Assembly: GCF_004216575.1 (NCBI RefSeq)
Contig: NZ_SGWW01000001.1
Location: forward strand, 496,001 to 560,000
DNA from: Microcella putealis
Lineage (GTDB): Bacteria; Actinomycetota; Actinomycetes; Actinomycetales; Microbacteriaceae
DNA: 64,000 nt
Direction: 5' to 3'
Position numbers and translations under genes: made by a program. Numbering within the stretch: position 1 is the first letter of the stretch; the number at the start of each line of letters is the position of its first letter. Positions 35,230 through 43,927 of this stretch are shown here, one piece after another. Below the pieces are notes generated by a model that was not told the DNA's origin, made no database searches, and saw only the letters and a list, made by a program, of their open reading frames with translations.

Positions 35230-36282
35230 GTGACCGTGGAAGAAACGCCCGACACGCCCGTTCCTGACCGGCCGTGGGCCCGTCGCGCGGCCCGCGCCGA
35301 AGACTCTTTTCACGCGTGGCGCGAGCGCCGCGCACGTCGACGCGGCCTGACCCCCGTAGTGATCCCCTACCGGGGATACGGGGGCGGCGACTGGGTGCGG
35401 GTGCTCTGCCGCGTGCTGCTCACCCGCGAACAGCGCGATGCGAGGTCGGCTCGCGCGCGCATCCGTGGATGGCGCAGCTTCGTGAGCATCCCTGTCGCTC
35501 ACGCGGAGGTCATCGTCACCATCGCCGGCGAACGGGTGACGGTGCGAGCCGACCGCGGCGGCGTCGTCGACGTCGACGTTCCCGTTACCACGCGGTTCAG
35601 CCCGGGAACGCACACCATCTCGATCGCCGTCGAGGGCAGCGAACCCGTCGAGGCGCCCGTCACCATCATTGATCCGGATGCCCGGGTGGGCCTGCTCTCT
35701 GACATCGACGACACCGTCATGGTCACGGCCCTCCCCCGCCCCTTCCTCGCCGCGTGGAACACCTTCGTCATGGACGAACGCGCCCGCCGACCGGTGCCGG
35801 GAATGGCGGTGCTGTACGAGCGAATCGTGAACGCGCATCCGGGAATGCCGGTCGTTTACATGTCGACCGGTGCGTGGAACGTGGCGCCGACACTCGAACG
35901 CTTTCTTGGGCGCCACCTGTACCCCTCGGGCAGCCTGCTGCTCACCGACTGGGGGCCGACGAGCGACCGCCTGTTTCGCAGCGGTCAGGAGCACAAGCGC
36001 ACGAGCCTCGAGCGGCTGGCGAGCGAGTTTCCCGACATTCGCTGGATTCTCGTCGGTGACGATGGGCAACACGACGAAGAGCTGTACCAAGAGTTCGTCG
36101 ACGCGCACCCGGACAACGTCGCCGCGGTCGCCATTCGTCAGTTGCTGACGCCCGAGGCAGTCTTCGCCGGTGGCCGTCGCAGCGCCGACGTGCCGCATCG
36201 CGGGGCGCCGTGGGTGCAGGCGCCGAATGGCGCCGAGCTCGCCGAGGCTCTTGAGGCGATCGGCATCGTGCCGACGCGGTGA
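35230..36282 (+). CDS. App1/DUF2183 phosphatase
   Basis: A 350-residue protein of the App1 (actin-patch-associated phosphatidate phosphatase) family. The HAD-type catalytic motif is LLSDIDDTVM with Asp158 and Asp160, and the conserved VYMSTGAWN and ILVGDDGQHDEELY supply the later HAD motifs. An N-terminal beta-rich domain (about 85-148) precedes the catalytic part. The substrate in bacteria is unproven; phosphatidic acid is the yeast precedent. GTG 35230 start without a strong ribosome site. Its stop overlaps the palindrome at 36279. Confidence 0.87.
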   Translation: MTVEETPDTPVPDRPWARRAARAEDSFHAWRERRARRRGLTPVVIPYRGYGGGDWVRVLCRVLLTREQRDARSARARIRGWRSFVSIPVAHAEVIVTIAGERVTVRADRGGVVDVDVPVTTRFSPGTHTISIAVEGSEPVEAPVTIIDPDARVGLLSDIDDTVMVTALPRPFLAAWNTFVMDERARRPVPGMAVLYERIVNAHPGMPVVYMSTGAWNVAPTLERFLGRHLYPSGSLLLTDWGPTSDRLFRSGQEHKRTSLERLASEFPDIRWILVGDDGQHDEELYQEFVDAHPDNVAAVAIRQLLTPEAVFAGGRRSADVPHRGAPWVQAPNGAELAEALEAIGIVPTR

Positions 36283-36294
36283 GATTCCTCTCAT
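36279..36294. promoter_or_regulatory. Putative response-regulator box before the kinase gene
   Basis: GTGAGATTCCTCTCAT, a palindrome that matches the box at 39106-39121 at 13 of 16 positions. It lies 29 bases upstream of the -10 box of the histidine-kinase gene and overlaps the stop of the preceding gene. Confidence 0.5.
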
Positions 36295-36322
36295 ATGCAT
36301 GCAATTCGCCGGGCGCACGCCG

Positions 36323-36328
36323 GATAAT
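36323..36328 (+). promoter_or_regulatory. -10 box of the histidine kinase gene
   Basis: GATAAT ending 6 bases before the ATG at 36335, which places the transcription start at the initiation codon (leaderless). The -35 region (TGCAAT at 36300) is weak, as expected for an activator-dependent promoter. Confidence 0.5.
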
Positions 36329-36334
36329 CGGGGG

Positions 36335-37882
36335 ATGCCCGCTCTGAGCCCACCGCGTTGGTCGGTGCGCTCGCGCATCCTCGGGGTGATCCTGCTGATC
36401 ACCGCGCTCGGCATGACGGCCGCGGGCGCGAGCGCCTATCTGCTGCAGCGCGAGCAGGTGCTCGACGTCATCGACGAAGAACTCTTCACGGCGGTCGAGG
36501 CCGCGCGTGCGATCGCCACGGGGCTGCCCCGCGAGGCTGTGTCGGGCGATGGCGAGGGGGACGCGGCCGACGCCCCCGCCACCCCCGAGCCGGTTGCGGC
36601 CCCGATCACGGTCGACGACGCGATGATTCGCATCATGCAGGGCATCATCCCCGGTCGCAGCGAGAGCAGCGTCGCGCTCATCGATGGTGAACCCGTGTAC
36701 AGCCCGCCCATCGCTGTCGAGTTTCAGCTGTTCGACGACGAAGAGCTGCTCGACCGTATCCGCACCGAGACCGAGGGCGGCGTCGTCACGATCGGCACCG
36801 CGATCACCGAAGACGGCGCGATCCGCTACATCGGCGCCCCGGTGCGCATCGCGGAGGATCCGGCCGAGGGTGTCTATGTCACCGCCTACGACATCCAGGG
36901 CGAGCTCGACGACATCGACGGCGCGTTCGCCCGCTACACCGCCTTTGCGGTGCTCACGCTGCTCGTGATCGCCGTGGTCGGCTGGTTCGTCGCGGGGCGT
37001 CTGCTGCGCCCCATCCGCGAGCTGACCGCCGCGGCATCCCGCATCACCGGAACAGACCTGAGCGAGCGCATCCCCGTGTCCGGCCAAGACGACGTCTCGC
37101 GGCTCACCGAAACGATTAACGGGATGTTCGAACGGCTCGATCAGTCGGCAACGGCCCAGCGCCAACTGCTCGACGACGTGCGCCACGAGCTGAAGACGCC
37201 CATCACGATCGTGCGCGGGCACCTCGAGCTGCTCGACGCCGACTCGCCCGCCGATGTCGACGCCACACGAGCGCTCGCCATCGACGAACTCGACCGCATG
37301 GCCGAGCTTGTCAACGATATTGACGCCCTCGCCCAGGCAACCGGCGTGTCGGTGCTCACCGAACCGACCGACGTCGGCGACCTGGCCCAGCAGGTGTACG
37401 CGAAGGCGCGCGGCATCGCCGACCACCACTGGCAACTCGACACGGTCGCGGAACTCGTCGCGCCCCTCTCCCCCACCCGCATCACCCAGGCGTGGTTGCA
37501 ACTGGCCGACAACGCGGCGAAATACTCGCCCGCCGGCACCACGATTCGCATCGGCTCGACCGCCTACGACACCGCGGTCGAACTGTGGGTCGCCGACGAG
37601 GGCCCCGGAATCCCCGCCGACGCCCAAGAGCGCATCTTCGAACGCTTCGGGCGCGCCGACACGGGCCGCGGCATTGCCGGCTCGGGCCTCGGCCTGCCCA
37701 TCGTGGCGGCGATCGCCCGAGGGCACGGCGGCTACGTGAGTCTCGACTCGAGCGCCGCCGGCTCGCGCTTCGGCATCGTCATCCCGCTTGAGGGCGACGC
37801 CCCTGCGCCGCCGCCCGCCGCCGGGTCGCTCGCCGCGCCCGACTCCGCCCCACCGAGCCCCGCACCAGGAGGAACCGCATGA
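36335..37882 (+). CDS. Sensor histidine kinase
   Basis: A 515-residue membrane kinase: helix 1 about 13-37, an extracytoplasmic sensor domain (about 38-205) with an Ala/Pro/Glu loop, helix 2 about 208-226, HAMP (LLRPIRELTAAASRIT), dimerisation domain with the phosphorylated His284 in RHELKTP, and ATPase motifs N-box LQLADNAAKYSP, G1 VADEGPGIP and G2 GSGLGLPIV. The gene precedes its regulator, the reverse of the usual order, and its stop overlaps the regulator ATG. Signal unknown; the linked exported protein at 38647 may be involved. Confidence 0.93.
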   Translation: MPALSPPRWSVRSRILGVILLITALGMTAAGASAYLLQREQVLDVIDEELFTAVEAARAIATGLPREAVSGDGEGDAADAPATPEPVAAPITVDDAMIRIMQGIIPGRSESSVALIDGEPVYSPPIAVEFQLFDDEELLDRIRTETEGGVVTIGTAITEDGAIRYIGAPVRIAEDPAEGVYVTAYDIQGELDDIDGAFARYTAFAVLTLLVIAVVGWFVAGRLLRPIRELTAAASRITGTDLSERIPVSGQDDVSRLTETINGMFERLDQSATAQRQLLDDVRHELKTPITIVRGHLELLDADSPADVDATRALAIDELDRMAELVNDIDALAQATGVSVLTEPTDVGDLAQQVYAKARGIADHHWQLDTVAELVAPLSPTRITQAWLQLADNAAKYSPAGTTIRIGSTAYDTAVELWVADEGPGIPADAQERIFERFGRADTGRGIAGSGLGLPIVAAIARGHGGYVSLDSSAAGSRFGIVIPLEGDAPAPPPAAGSLAAPDSAPPSPAPGGTA

Positions 37883-38541
37883 GCAGCATCCTCATCGTCG
37901 AAGACGAAGAGCGCATCTCGACCTTCGTCGAGAAGGGCCTCGCGTCGGCCGGCTACACGCCCACCGTGGTCGCCTCAGGGATCGAGGCGGTCGACTACTT
38001 CATCACCGGGTCGTTCGACCTCGTGCTGCTCGACGTCGGACTGCCCGGCATCGACGGCTTCGAGGTACTGAAGCGCGTGCGCGCCAGCGGCTCGACCGTG
38101 CCGATCATCATGCTCACCGCGCGCTCGAGTGTCGACGACACGGTCGCCGGTCTCGACGGCGGCGCGAACGACTACCTGCCGAAGCCCTTCAAGTTCGACG
38201 AACTGTTGGCGCGAATTCGCCTGCGGCTGCGCGAGTCGGGCCAGCAGACGGTCGCCGAGCAGGTGCTCACCCACGGCGACCTCAGCCTCGACCTGCGCAC
38301 CCGCCGCATCACTGTCGGCGAGACGAGCGTCGACCTCTCGGCGCGCGAGTTTGGGCTCGCCGAGCAGTTCTTGCGTCACCCCGACCAGGTGCTGTCGCGC
38401 GAGCAGCTGCTGAGCCGGGTCTGGGGATTCGACTTCGACCCCGGCTCGAACGTGGTCGACGTGTACGTGCGGTACCTACGCGGAAAGATCGGCGCCGACC
38501 GCATCGAGACGGTGCGGGGCATGGGGTACCGGCTGGTCTAG
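37879..38541 (+). CDS. OmpR-family response regulator
   Basis: A 220-residue regulator with a receiver domain (phosphoacceptor Asp52 in LLDVGLPG, acidic EDEE pocket at 8-11, LTARSS and conserved Lys in YLPKPF) and a C-terminal OmpR winged helix (SAREFGLAEQFLRHPDQV, VVDVYVRYLRGKI and ending MGYRLV). Translationally coupled to the kinase gene by an ATGA overlap. It probably binds the shared palindrome GTGAGAnnnCTCTCAT found before the kinase gene and before the exported-protein gene downstream. Confidence 0.94.
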   Translation: MSSILIVEDEERISTFVEKGLASAGYTPTVVASGIEAVDYFITGSFDLVLLDVGLPGIDGFEVLKRVRASGSTVPIIMLTARSSVDDTVAGLDGGANDYLPKPFKFDELLARIRLRLRESGQQTVAEQVLTHGDLSLDLRTRRITVGETSVDLSAREFGLAEQFLRHPDQVLSREQLLSRVWGFDFDPGSNVVDVYVRYLRGKIGADRIETVRGMGYRLV

Positions 38542-38600
38542 AGGGGCAGGCAGCTCGCGAGACCGGTACCGGGTGGCCCAGTGAGAACAGGTCGCCCTCG

Positions 38601-38623
38601 GAGAACGGGTCGCCCGCGTTCTC
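38601..38623. terminator. Hairpin between convergent genes
   Basis: Arms GAGAACG (38601-38607) and CGTTCTC (38617-38623) with two inner G-C pairs. It lies between the response-regulator gene and the convergent exported-protein gene. No U-tract. Confidence 0.45.
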
Positions 38624-38646
38624 GACCGGGAAGCCACTAGTCGGTG

Positions 38647-39060
38647 CTAGTCGGAGCTGCCGCCCACGCTGCCACTGTCGGGCACGCTTATCGAGTTGCT
38701 TCCAGGCTGCACCGGCGCAACCGGCTGCGGGGCCGGAGCGGGCGCGGGCTGCACGGTCGGCGCCGGCGCGGGCGCGACTGCCGACGGCGGCGAGGGGGTC
38801 AGCGTTGTCGCCACCGCGGGGTCGCTCGCGCTCGCCGTCACCGACACGACGGGCGTCGAGCTCGCGACCCAGAAACGAACATCGCCGTTGCCAGCAAACG
38901 CCTTGGCGTCGCCGACGGCCGTCGAGATGGGCGGCACGTCGGTCGCCGTCGCGTTGTCGACCAGCGGCATCGCGTTCGCCGCCGTGAGCGCCGCCGACGC
39001 GAGCACGCCGAGGCCGAGAGCTGAGGCCGCACCCGCGGCGATCCACCCTGTCGTCTTCAT
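38647..39060 (-). CDS. Exported Pro/Ala-rich protein linked to the two-component system
   Basis: A 137-residue protein with an N-terminal signal or anchor helix (MKTTGWIAAGAASALGLGVL), a short folded region up to about 80 and a low-complexity Pro/Ala/Val tail (VAPAPAPTVQPAPAPAPQPV), ending in a Ser-rich stretch. No family recognised. Its promoter region carries the 16-bp palindrome also found at the kinase gene, so it is a likely regulon member. ATG 39060 has GGTGG just upstream. Confidence 0.65.
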   Translation of the reverse strand: MKTTGWIAAGAASALGLGVLASAALTAANAMPLVDNATATDVPPISTAVGDAKAFAGNGDVRFWVASSTPVVSVTASASDPAVATTLTPSPPSAVAPAPAPTVQPAPAPAPQPVAPVQPGSNSISVPDSGSVGGSSD

Positions 39061-39105
39061 GCCACCAAGACTCGGGGCCGACGATGAGACGAGTGCGAAA
39101 TCCGC

Positions 39106-39121
39106 GTGAGAGAACTCTCAT
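39106..39121. promoter_or_regulatory. Putative response-regulator box before the exported-protein gene
   Basis: GTGAGAGAACTCTCAT, 45 bases upstream of the ATG at 39060 (minus strand). It has the same arms TGAGA/TCTCA as the box at 36279-36294. Confidence 0.5.
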
Positions 39122-39173
39122 GAAGCGGGATGCGCATCCGTCGACCGTCAGAAACGCACCGCGAGCGAGGCGG

Positions 39174-40406
39174 TCACCACACGGCCGACGTCATCGGCCG
39201 GTCGTCGGCCGAGACGAGCCGGTAGGCGCGCTCAATGAGCACGGTGGCGTCGGAGGATCCGGCGGCGGAGCGAGCGAGAGCGTGGCCCAGCAGCTGAACA
39301 CCGGCAATGGCGTGCGCACGATCGGCGAGGCCCGGCTCGGGCGACGAGAACCAGCGGCGACGCCACCCGTCGGCCAGCACTGAGCAGCGGCGCGCGCGGG
39401 TCGTGGCCCGCGATCCGCCGTCGTGCACGACGGTCGCGATGAGGTGTGCGTACAGGGCAGCGGCGTCGTCGGCCGGGTCGCCCCAGCCCGAGGTGTCGAT
39501 GTCGAGCACGCCCGTGATCGTGGTGGGCGCCGACGGGTCGACGAGCAGCTGGGCGAGGTGCAGGTCACCGTGCACGGTGCGGTCGGGGGGCGGGGCTCCC
39601 CCGGCCTTGTAGCGGCGCAGGATGGTGCGCGCCGTCGACTCGATGAGCCCGTCGTGGTCGGGCAACTGCTCGATGAGGCGCTCTTCGTACCAGTCAAGCC
39701 GTCGCACAAGCGAGGCCCGGGCCGGCGCCGTCGAGGTCACGCCAGCGATCTGGCGCACGAGGTGCTCGATCTCGTCGAGCAGCACGTCGGGGTTCGACAC
39801 CCGGTCGAGCACGCTGATGAGCTCGTTGCCGCTGAGTGCCTCCATGGCGACGAGGCCCTCTTCGCTCCAGCCGAGAACGGCGGGCACGGGCACGCCCTCG
39901 TTGCGCCAGTGGGTGTGCTTCGCCTGCAGGGGTTCGGCGGTCGGCGGGCGCACGACCTTCAAGAAGTACGAGGTGGCGGCCGTGTCGACGCGCACCACGG
40001 CCCGCTTGCCGGGCCGGTAGGCGGCGAGGCTGACCCGCAGCTCGTCGACCGGAAGCCCCAGGCGGGCGAGAACAATGCCGGCCGCCTCGGCGTAGACCGC
40101 CGTGCGCAGGGCCGGAAGGGCGGGGTCGGCCGGGTACACCCAGACGTCGACGCGCTCGCCCGACTCGGGCTGCGTGAGCGTGAGGACCCCGGGGCGGTTG
40201 GCGTCGGGAGGTGAGGTCTCGACGAACACGGTGTGGTCGGCAACGGCCCCCTGCGCATCGCGCAGGCTGACGCGGTAGCCGTGGGTGAAGCCCGTTCCGG
40301 TGGGCTCGATCTGCAGCGCGTGCGCCGCGACGACCGTCGAACCGAGGGAGGAGGCAACGGCATCGAGCACGTCGCGGTGCAGGATCTCAGGTTTCGGATC
40401 GGTCAC
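39174..40406 (-). CDS. Phosphotransferase (aminoglycoside-phosphotransferase/kinase fold)
   Basis: A 410-residue kinase-like protein. The catalytic loop is TVHGDLHLAQLL (HGD followed by the metal-binding residue), and the DFG-equivalent is GVLDIDTSGWGDPADD. The nucleotide lobe is recognisable in the strand VVRVDTAATSYFLKVVRP. The substrate is unknown; many actinobacterial members are small-molecule or macrolide-type kinases and not necessarily resistance enzymes. GTG 40406 is preceded by TGGGGGT. It has about 115 N-terminal residues before the kinase core. Confidence 0.82.
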   Translation of the reverse strand: MTDPKPEILHRDVLDAVASSLGSTVVAAHALQIEPTGTGFTHGYRVSLRDAQGAVADHTVFVETSPPDANRPGVLTLTQPESGERVDVWVYPADPALPALRTAVYAEAAGIVLARLGLPVDELRVSLAAYRPGKRAVVRVDTAATSYFLKVVRPPTAEPLQAKHTHWRNEGVPVPAVLGWSEEGLVAMEALSGNELISVLDRVSNPDVLLDEIEHLVRQIAGVTSTAPARASLVRRLDWYEERLIEQLPDHDGLIESTARTILRRYKAGGAPPPDRTVHGDLHLAQLLVDPSAPTTITGVLDIDTSGWGDPADDAAALYAHLIATVVHDGGSRATTRARRCSVLADGWRRRWFSSPEPGLADRAHAIAGVQLLGHALARSAAGSSDATVLIERAYRLVSADDRPMTSAVW

Positions 40407-40576
40407 ACCCCCATTGTGTCGGTCTCCCACCCGAAGAGGGGGCGCGAAATGCTGGCGGTGTGCGAACATCGCGCGGTATTCTTGAGGCGTCGTCGACCCC
40501 CCATCGACGCCGAATCACCCGAACCCCGACGCGGCACCCACCGCTGTCGCTGTTCCCGTACCCGACGAGGAACACC

Positions 40577-40831
40577 ATGATCATTTCGCTTATTGGCACC
40601 GCCGCGGCGCTCGTCGTCATTGGCGCCATCGTCATCACGCTCGAACGCCACCAGAAGCTCACCGTGGTGACGGGCGCCATCATGGCCGTTTCCGCCGCCG
40701 CCATCGTCGTCGGTTCCGCGATCGGATCGGACGCCTTCCTGCAGCCCGCCTCGGCAACCACGCCGATGAAGTCGGTCAGCGAGAACACGCTGCCTGAGCG
40801 CGTCGTCGATTTCCAACTGCCGACGATCTAG
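40577..40831 (+). CDS. Small membrane protein
   Basis: An 84-residue protein with two hydrophobic helices (about 1-22 and 30-50) and a hydrophilic tail ending RVVDFQLPTI. ATG 40577 has GAGG upstream; the longer frame has no start signal. It stands alone between the divergent phosphotransferase gene and the convergent NagZ-like gene, whose stop is 5 bases away. No family recognised. Confidence 0.6.
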   Translation: MIISLIGTAAALVVIGAIVITLERHQKLTVVTGAIMAVSAAAIVVGSAIGSDAFLQPASATTPMKSVSENTLPERVVDFQLPTI

Positions 40832-40836
40832 AGCCG

Positions 40837-42225
40837 TCAGCGATCGCGCCAGTGGGCGCGCACCGACTCGCGCTCGCACGCGGGGCCGCACGACGGAGCC
40901 GGCACGGCACTGAGCTCGCGACGCAGCTCGAGCACGCGTCGGGCTGACTGGGCGAGCTGATCGGCGTCGACCTCGCCCGCGCGCACCGCGTCGGCGAGGC
41001 GGGTGACCAGCCGCGCCGGGTCGAGCCCCACCGCTGCGGGGTCGGCGGGCACGACAAACAGCAGCAGGTCGTTGCCCGCGGCGAGCGCCCGCACCGCGTT
41101 CTCGTGCGGATCGGCAAGCTCGGGCCAGCCCGAACGCTGCAGCATGACCAGGTCGTCGGTGACGATGACGCCGTCGAAGCCGAGCTCGCTGCGCAAGACG
41201 CGCATCCAGGTCGGTGACAGCGAAGCCGGGTACGGGCTCACCGCGTCGAACTGCAGATGACCCGTCATGACCAGCTCGGCGCCCGCGTCGATGCCGGCCG
41301 CGAACGGTCGCGCGTGCGTGGCTCGCCACTCGTCCAACGCAATGCCCGAGCGAGGAATGGAGACGTGCGAGTCGTCGGGGCTCGCCCCGTGCCCCGGAAA
41401 GTGCTTGAGCGTCGTCAACGTGCGCTCGCCCTCGCCGCGCACCGCGGCAGCGACGCGCTCGGCTGCCGCGCTCGGGGTCGTGTCGAGAACGCGGCGATGG
41501 ATGAACGCGGCCGGGTCGGCCGTCACATCAGCGACCACGCCGAAATTGATGGCGATGCCCGCCGCATCGACGAGTGCGGATCGATCAGCGAACGCCCGCT
41601 CGACGGTCGCGGGATCGGCGCCGTGCAGTGCACGCCCCGCGGGCCCCGCATCGCCCGGCAGGCGCCGCACGTCGCCGCCCTCCTGGTCGACGGCCGTCAG
41701 CACCGGAAGGAGCGGGTCGGCGCTGAGGCCCGCCGTGAACGCGGTCGTCACCTCGAGCGGACCGCCCGTGTTGGCGCCCATGACGAGGAAGCCGCCGAAG
41801 CCGTGGGCCTCGAGCACACTGCGTGCCGCAGCGGGGTCAGTGCCGGGGTGGGTGATCATGACGAGCGAGGCGACGGTCTGCTCGAGGGTCCACGACGCGA
41901 GGGTGTCGGTGACGAACTGCTCGTCGGCGTCGACGGGCGGGGGCGCCCCCGTGCCCTTCGTAGCGGGTTCCCTGACGTCAGCCGCGTTCGGGGACGAATC
42001 GTCGGGCTGCTCAGCGAACTGGTCGGCAGGCTGCTCAGCGGGCTGCTCAGCCGGCTGCTCGGCCGGCTGCTCGGCCGACTGCTCAGCCGCGGAGAACTCG
42101 GCTGGCGCGCCGGAACTCGGCGCGTTGCCGGCCCCGGCGCACCCTCCGAGCAGGGTGAGCGTCGCGAGCGCGGCGGCGGCGGTGAGCCCGCCGCGGCGAT
42201 TCCCCTTCCGCCCGGTGACCATCAT
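40837..42225 (-). CDS. Glycoside hydrolase family 3 lipoprotein (NagZ-like)
   Basis: A 462-residue predicted lipoprotein with lipobox LLGGC (Cys29). A Ser/Ala/Glu/Gln spacer of AEQP repeats (about 42-72) reaches through the wall. The catalytic domain has the NagZ hallmark TLKHFPGHGASPDDSHV (His of the Asp-His dyad) and the nucleophile Asp in GVIVTDDLVM. NagZ enzymes remove N-acetylglucosamine from muropeptides; the lipoprotein form acts outside the cell. ATG 42225 is taken; the adjacent ATG 42222 fits a leaderless start behind TACCCT. Divergent from the rhodanese gene. Confidence 0.88.
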   Translation of the reverse strand: MMVTGRKGNRRGGLTAAAALATLTLLGGCAGAGNAPSSGAPAEFSAAEQSAEQPAEQPAEQPAEQPADQFAEQPDDSSPNAADVREPATKGTGAPPPVDADEQFVTDTLASWTLEQTVASLVMITHPGTDPAAARSVLEAHGFGGFLVMGANTGGPLEVTTAFTAGLSADPLLPVLTAVDQEGGDVRRLPGDAGPAGRALHGADPATVERAFADRSALVDAAGIAINFGVVADVTADPAAFIHRRVLDTTPSAAAERVAAAVRGEGERTLTTLKHFPGHGASPDDSHVSIPRSGIALDEWRATHARPFAAGIDAGAELVMTGHLQFDAVSPYPASLSPTWMRVLRSELGFDGVIVTDDLVMLQRSGWPELADPHENAVRALAAGNDLLLFVVPADPAAVGLDPARLVTRLADAVRAGEVDADQLAQSARRVLELRRELSAVPAPSCGPACERESVRAHWRDR

Positions 42226-42248
42226 CCCAGGGTACCGTCGACCCCTGA

Positions 42249-42279
42249 TTGCCATACCCCTGGGGGTATATGTTACGAT
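42249..42279 (+). promoter_or_regulatory. Promoter with CsoR/CstR-type operator before the rhodanese gene
   Basis: TTGCCA (42249-42254) and TACGAT (42274-42279) are separated by 19 bases, and the spacer contains ATACCCCTGGGGGTAT (42254-42269), a perfect palindrome of the kind bound by CsoR-family repressors (copper or sulfur-sensing CstR). Placement between promoter elements of a sulfurtransferase gene favours a CstR-like sensor. No csoR gene is in this window. The site also faces the divergent NagZ-like gene. Confidence 0.65.
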
Positions 42280-42306
42280 GGCGCTCACCGTCCGAAGGAG
42301 ACCCTC

Positions 42307-42669
42307 ATGCGCCGTCGTTTCGCCGCCCTCACCCTCGCCCTCGGCATCGCCCTCGGCCTTGCCGCGTGCGCGCCCGCCGAGCCCATCGCCGTCGATGCCA
42401 ACACCGTCATCATTGACGTGCGCACACCGAGCGAGTTCGCGGGCGGACACCTCGAGGGAGCAATCAATATCGACGTGCAGTCGTCCGACTTTGACGCGCA
42501 GATCGCCGAGCTTGACCCGGCGGGCGACTACGTCGTGTACTGCCGCAGCGGCAACCGCTCGGCCCAGGCCATCGACCGCATGGAAGCAGCAGGGTTCACC
42601 GAGCTCGTCAACGGTGGCAGCGTCGCTCAGGCGTCAGACGCGACCGGCATCGCGGTCGTCACGCCGTAG
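42307..42669 (+). CDS. Rhodanese-domain lipoprotein
   Basis: A 120-residue predicted lipoprotein: signal MRRRFAALTLALGIALGLAAC with lipobox Cys21, then a compact rhodanese domain (VIIDVRTPSEFAGGHLEGAINI) with the active-site loop YCRSGNRS, persulfide Cys79. It would handle sulfane sulfur at the outer face of the membrane. ATG 42307 has GAAGGAG upstream. Regulation by a CsoR/CstR-type repressor is suggested by the operator in its promoter. A strong terminator follows. Confidence 0.88.
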   Translation: MRRRFAALTLALGIALGLAACAPAEPIAVDANTVIIDVRTPSEFAGGHLEGAINIDVQSSDFDAQIAELDPAGDYVVYCRSGNRSAQAIDRMEAAGFTELVNGGSVAQASDATGIAVVTP

Positions 42670-42775
42670 TCGCGACACGCCGGCGACCGCTCAGCGCTCA
42701 CCGGCACAGGAGCCCGGCACTGAAGCCCGCCACAGGCGCCGCCCTCCGATACCGGCCGCCGCTCACCGCAGACAC

Positions 42776-42812
42776 AACGGCGCCGCACCCCAGACGGGGT
42801 GCGGCGCCGTTT
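42776..42812. terminator. Strong bidirectional terminator
   Basis: A perfect 16-base stem (42776-42791 with 42796-42811) with a 4-base loop AGAC; TTTAT follows on the plus strand. It separates the rhodanese gene from the convergent LLM oxidoreductase gene. Confidence 0.85.
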
Positions 42813-42841
42813 ATCGCGTCACTGTCGCGTGAGGCCGCGGC

Positions 42842-43927
42842 CTAGCGGGTGAACGCCGCCGCCCCGGCGCCGACCGGGGTCGACTCGGCGAGCAGCTCGC
42901 GCACCATCGGAATCACCTTCTGGCCGTACAGCTCGAGCGCGTGCACGAGCTTGCCGTGCTCGACGGGGCCCGTGGCGTACTTCAGGTCGAAGCGCTCGGC
43001 GCCCAGCACGCGAATCGTGTCGGCAATCTTGCGCGCGACCGTCTCGGGCGAGCCGACGTACAGCGAGCCGTGGCGAATCTCCTGCTCGAAGTGGGCGCGC
43101 GTCGTCGGGCCCCAGCCGCGCTCGCGGCCGATGCGCGAGTACATGACCTCGTAGTGCGGCCACAGCTCGTCGGCCGCCTGCTCGTCGGTGTCGGCGATGT
43201 AGCCGGGCGAGTGCACGCCGACGGGCTGGCGCTCTTTGCCGAGCTGGTCGAGCGCGCGGTCGAACAGGTCGACGTAGGGCGCGAAGCGCGCCGGCTCGCC
43301 GCCGATGATGGCGAGCATCATCGGGAATCCGTAGTTGGCGGTGCGCACGACCGACTCGGGGCTGCCGCCGACGCCGACCCAGGTGCGGATGCCCTTCTCG
43401 GTCGTGGGGTACACCTGCACGCCCTCGAGCGGCGGACGAATCGAGCCGCTCCAGGTGACGGGCTTCTCTTTCAGCAGCTCGGCGAGCAGGTTGAGCTTCT
43501 CTTCGAAGAGCACCTGGTAGTCGCTGAGCTCGAAGCCGAACAGCGGGAACGACTCGGTGAACGAGCCGCGACCCGCGATGATCTCGGCGCGGCCGTTCGA
43601 GATGGCGTCGATCGTCGCGAAGCGCTGGAAGACGCGAATAGGGTCTTCGCTCGACAGCACGGTCACGGCCGAGCTGACACGCAGCCGCTCGGTCTTCGCC
43701 GCGATCGCAGCGAGCAGCACGTCGGGCGCCGAGACGGCGAAGTCGTCGCGGTGGTGCTCGCCGATGCCCATAACGTCAATGCCGACCTGGTCGGCAACGA
43801 CGCCCTCTTCGACGACGTCGCGCAGTACCTGCGGGTACGAGGTCATCGAGCCGTCGGGCTGAACAGTGACGTCACCGAAGGTGTTGATGCCGAATTCGAC
43901 GGCAGCCGGGTCGATTTCGCGGGCCAT
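42842..43927 (-). CDS. LLM-class flavin-dependent oxidoreductase
   Basis: A 361-residue luciferase-like monooxygenase-fold protein. Conserved blocks include GIDVMGIGEHHRDDFAVSAP (flavin-binding His pair), AVTVLSSEDPIRVFQRFATID and GRAEIIAGRGSFTESFPLFG. Related proteins use FMN or F420; neither cofactor nor substrate can be fixed here. ATG 43927 is preferred to 43936 because AAAGGA lies 8 bases upstream of it. The 80-base gap upstream is unusually A/T-rich and likely holds the promoter. Confidence 0.88.
   Translation of the reverse strand: MAREIDPAAVEFGINTFGDVTVQPDGSMTSYPQVLRDVVEEGVVADQVGIDVMGIGEHHRDDFAVSAPDVLLAAIAAKTERLRVSSAVTVLSSEDPIRVFQRFATIDAISNGRAEIIAGRGSFTESFPLFGFELSDYQVLFEEKLNLLAELLKEKPVTWSGSIRPPLEGVQVYPTTEKGIRTWVGVGGSPESVVRTANYGFPMMLAIIGGEPARFAPYVDLFDRALDQLGKERQPVGVHSPGYIADTDEQAADELWPHYEVMYSRIGRERGWGPTTRAHFEQEIRHGSLYVGSPETVARKIADTIRVLGAERFDLKYATGPVEHGKLVHALELYGQKVIPMVRELLAESTPVGAGAAAFTR

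Noticed and set aside
39174..40406. Phosphotransferase as an antibiotic-resistance gene
   Set aside because: The fold is shared by many metabolic kinases and nothing in the context points to resistance.
41995..42090. Short tandem repeats that might be a CRISPR-like array
   Set aside because: They are in-frame codons for the AEQP spacer of the NagZ-like lipoprotein; units are about 12 bases, with no spacers. No CRISPR array was seen anywhere in the window.
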